Assembly (NCBI GenBank): GCA_029641185.1
Contig: JAPWGK010000006.1
Coordinates: forward strand, 1,488,001 to 1,552,000
Length of the DNA stretch: 64,000 bases
Source: Pseudofabraea citricarpa
Lineage: Eukaryota > Ascomycota > Leotiomycetes > Helotiales > Dermateaceae
Reading direction: 5' to 3'
In this document: positions 62,744 through 64,000 of the stretch, piece after piece
Position numbering within the stretch: position 1 is the stretch's first letter
How the letters are laid out: every line of letters begins with the position of its first letter
Notes under the pieces: generated by a model
What the model was told of the DNA's origin: nothing
Databases searched by the model: none
What the model saw: only the letters and a program-made list of their open reading frames with translations
Position numbers and translations under genes: made by a program

Positions 62744-64000
62744 TTAAAGCTCGCATGCATCGTCATCCTCCTCGGCCGGCACTTCGGGGACATATGTCGG
62801 TATGGTGGTAGCGCTAGCTACAGATGAAGTCGTTATGGAAGCAATAGAAGTAGTGATCGGCTGAATGTCGCTGGTTGTAGTGGATTCAAGTAAGGATATG
62901 CTTGGACTGGCCTCTACTAAGCTGGTACTTGGTACTTCAACGGTACTTGAAGTGACTTCCAATGTGCTACTAGCGATCGGCTCGCTTGAGCTGACTGACA
63001 CGGAAGCTTGCAGTGTTACCGAGCTTGCCGACTGACTCACGCCGGTCGTGTCGGCTTCAGTAGTGCCGCTGGTAACAGGCAAAGCCGAGCTTGTAGCCAT
63101 GGTACTTGAAGTGAGTGTCACCGGGCTTGAAGAAATAACGACTGTCGAACTAGCAGCTCCACCAGCACCTGCACCTGCACCTGCACCGCCTCCATTGAGG
63201 AGAGGAGTAATGGCAGGAACATTAGGGAAGAAGCTCGCTGGAATTGTGGGAATGGGGATCTCAGCAGTCAGGCCAAGACCCTCCGGCAAATCATCTGGCA
63301 TCTTCGGTCCGAGGTAAGCAGTTGGGGCAGCATCTATCGTCGTTGTCGTGGCGAATGCTCCGCCAGAACCATCCTTCAAACAGTATCCTTGACCGTACGA
63401 GCTCTTGCACGTATGCTTCATGGCTGCGTCGGTATCAGTCCAGAAGTCGAGATTTTCGAGGACCATGCCAACGCAGGGAGCGTCGTCGGCACAGACCATG
63501 TTGATAGAGGGACGGCTTGGAGTTTGGATGGTGCCTTGCCAATTGGAGAATGTAAGATCAGATAGTTCAACTCCGTTCCCGGCATCGAGCGTTCGTTGCT
63601 CCCAGTATTGGTTGACATTTAAGGCATATGCATTGCTATGTCCGATGAAGTTGTTGAAGGTACAGTTTCGAACATAGCCATCGCCACCGTTGGACTTGAT
63701 CATCATCATCTGATTTGACCTCCATGTGTAGATCTTGTTGTATTCAATGTTGGAAATTGCAGTTCCAGCTCCGATCGAACCAATGGCGGATCCACCACTC
63801 CAATTGCAATAGATGTTCTCGACAAGTGTATAGCTGGAAGGAGTTTTAATGGTGACACATTCATCCTTATTAGTAACTTCAATGTCATGATACCAGAGGT
63901 TGGTCCCAGAGGTGTCGATACCATCGAGGCCACCTCGGTTACCTCCCCGGATGACAATATTGTAAATTTCACCGTTGTTGCAATTGTCAATGATTAAATG
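62744..64000 (-). CDS. GH28 rhamnogalacturonase-like protein, 5' part outside window
   Basis: The frame is open to the right edge, so the N-terminus is missing; 418 residues are present. The visible part is the parallel beta-helix of a GH28 rhamnogalacturonan hydrolase: GGLDGIDTSGTNLWYHDIEV, TNKDECVTIKTPS, ENIYCNWSGGSAIGSIG and QMMMIKSNGGDG, which carry the acidic and basic active-site positions of this subgroup. After a Cys-containing segment (CKSSYGQGYCLKDG) comes a Ser/Thr/Val-rich tail of about 170 residues. It ends in an acidic EEDDDACEL and has no GPI-type hydrophobic end. The enzyme would cut the rhamnogalacturonan backbone of pectin outside the cell. No intron is seen in this part. 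Confidence 0.9.
   Translation of the reverse strand, partial: HLIIDNCNNGEIYNIVIRGGNRGGLDGIDTSGTNLWYHDIEVTNKDECVTIKTPSSYTLVENIYCNWSGGSAIGSIGAGTAISNIEYNKIYTWRSNQMMMIKSNGGDGYVRNCTFNNFIGHSNAYALNVNQYWEQRTLDAGNGVELSDLTFSNWQGTIQTPSRPSINMVCADDAPCVGMVLENLDFWTDTDAAMKHTCKSSYGQGYCLKDGSGGAFATTTTIDAAPTAYLGPKMPDDLPEGLGLTAEIPIPTIPASFFPNVPAITPLLNGGGAGAGAGAGGAASSTVVISSSPVTLTSSTMATSSALPVTSGTTEADTTGVSQSASSVTLQASVSVSSSEPIASSTLEVTSSTVEVPSTSLVEASPSISLLESTTTSDIQPITTSIASITTSSVASATTIPTYVPEVPAEEDDDACEL

Overview
The window looks like a filamentous ascomycete (Pezizomycotina) chromosome segment. The genes carry many short introns of about 46-123 nt, with GT donors, CTAAC/CTAAT-like branch sites and AG acceptors. Their families are typical of that group: CFEM and Pth11-like receptors, a GPI-anchored GH72 glucanosyltransferase, a fungal CAP59-type mannosyltransferase, a bicupin oxalate decarboxylase and a class II DAHP synthase. 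I cannot name the species.

Region 1 (about 1-21,980) is an extremely AT-rich block with no intact reading frame. CpA and TpG are almost absent while CpT, CpC and CpG survive, which is the mark of repeat-induced point mutation (RIP). The block still shows two nested LTR retrotransposons. An outer Ty1/Copia-type element (4,536-20,192) has 209-bp LTRs and a perfect TTACC target-site duplication, and remnants of integrase, reverse transcriptase and RNase H on the + strand. A second LTR element (9,479-17,181, 197-bp LTRs, probable TATAT duplication) sits inside its pol gene. Copies of each LTR differ only by transitions as far as I compared them by eye. Several tandem repeats and a decayed coding remnant lie in and beside the elements.

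Region 2 (about 22-64 kb) has normal base composition and holds 14 gene models that I could build exon by exon. From left to right: a CFEM seven-helix receptor (-), a large FAD monooxygenase fused to a membrane domain (+), a GH72 transferase (+), a second Pth11-like receptor (-), a HYPK-like protein (-) divergent from a class II DAHP synthase (+), an HMT1/ABCB-type half transporter (-), a CAP59-type mannosyltransferase (-), a secreted oxalate decarboxylase (-) divergent from a secreted selenium-binding-protein-like beta-propeller (+), a secreted type B carboxylesterase (+), a small coiled-coil protein (+, weaker), an aldehyde dehydrogenase (+), and a GH28 rhamnogalacturonase-like protein (-) cut by the right edge.

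The genes do not form an obvious single pathway. Common themes are secretion and the cell surface (receptors, wall remodelling, oxalate, pectin and ester breakdown), which suits a plant-associated or saprotrophic lifestyle; that is inference. The most unusual gene is the monooxygenase-membrane fusion at 28.6-31.2 kb, whose C-terminal half recalls membrane-bound terpene cyclases. No polyketide synthase, prenyltransferase or cytochrome P450 lies in the window to complete a cluster.
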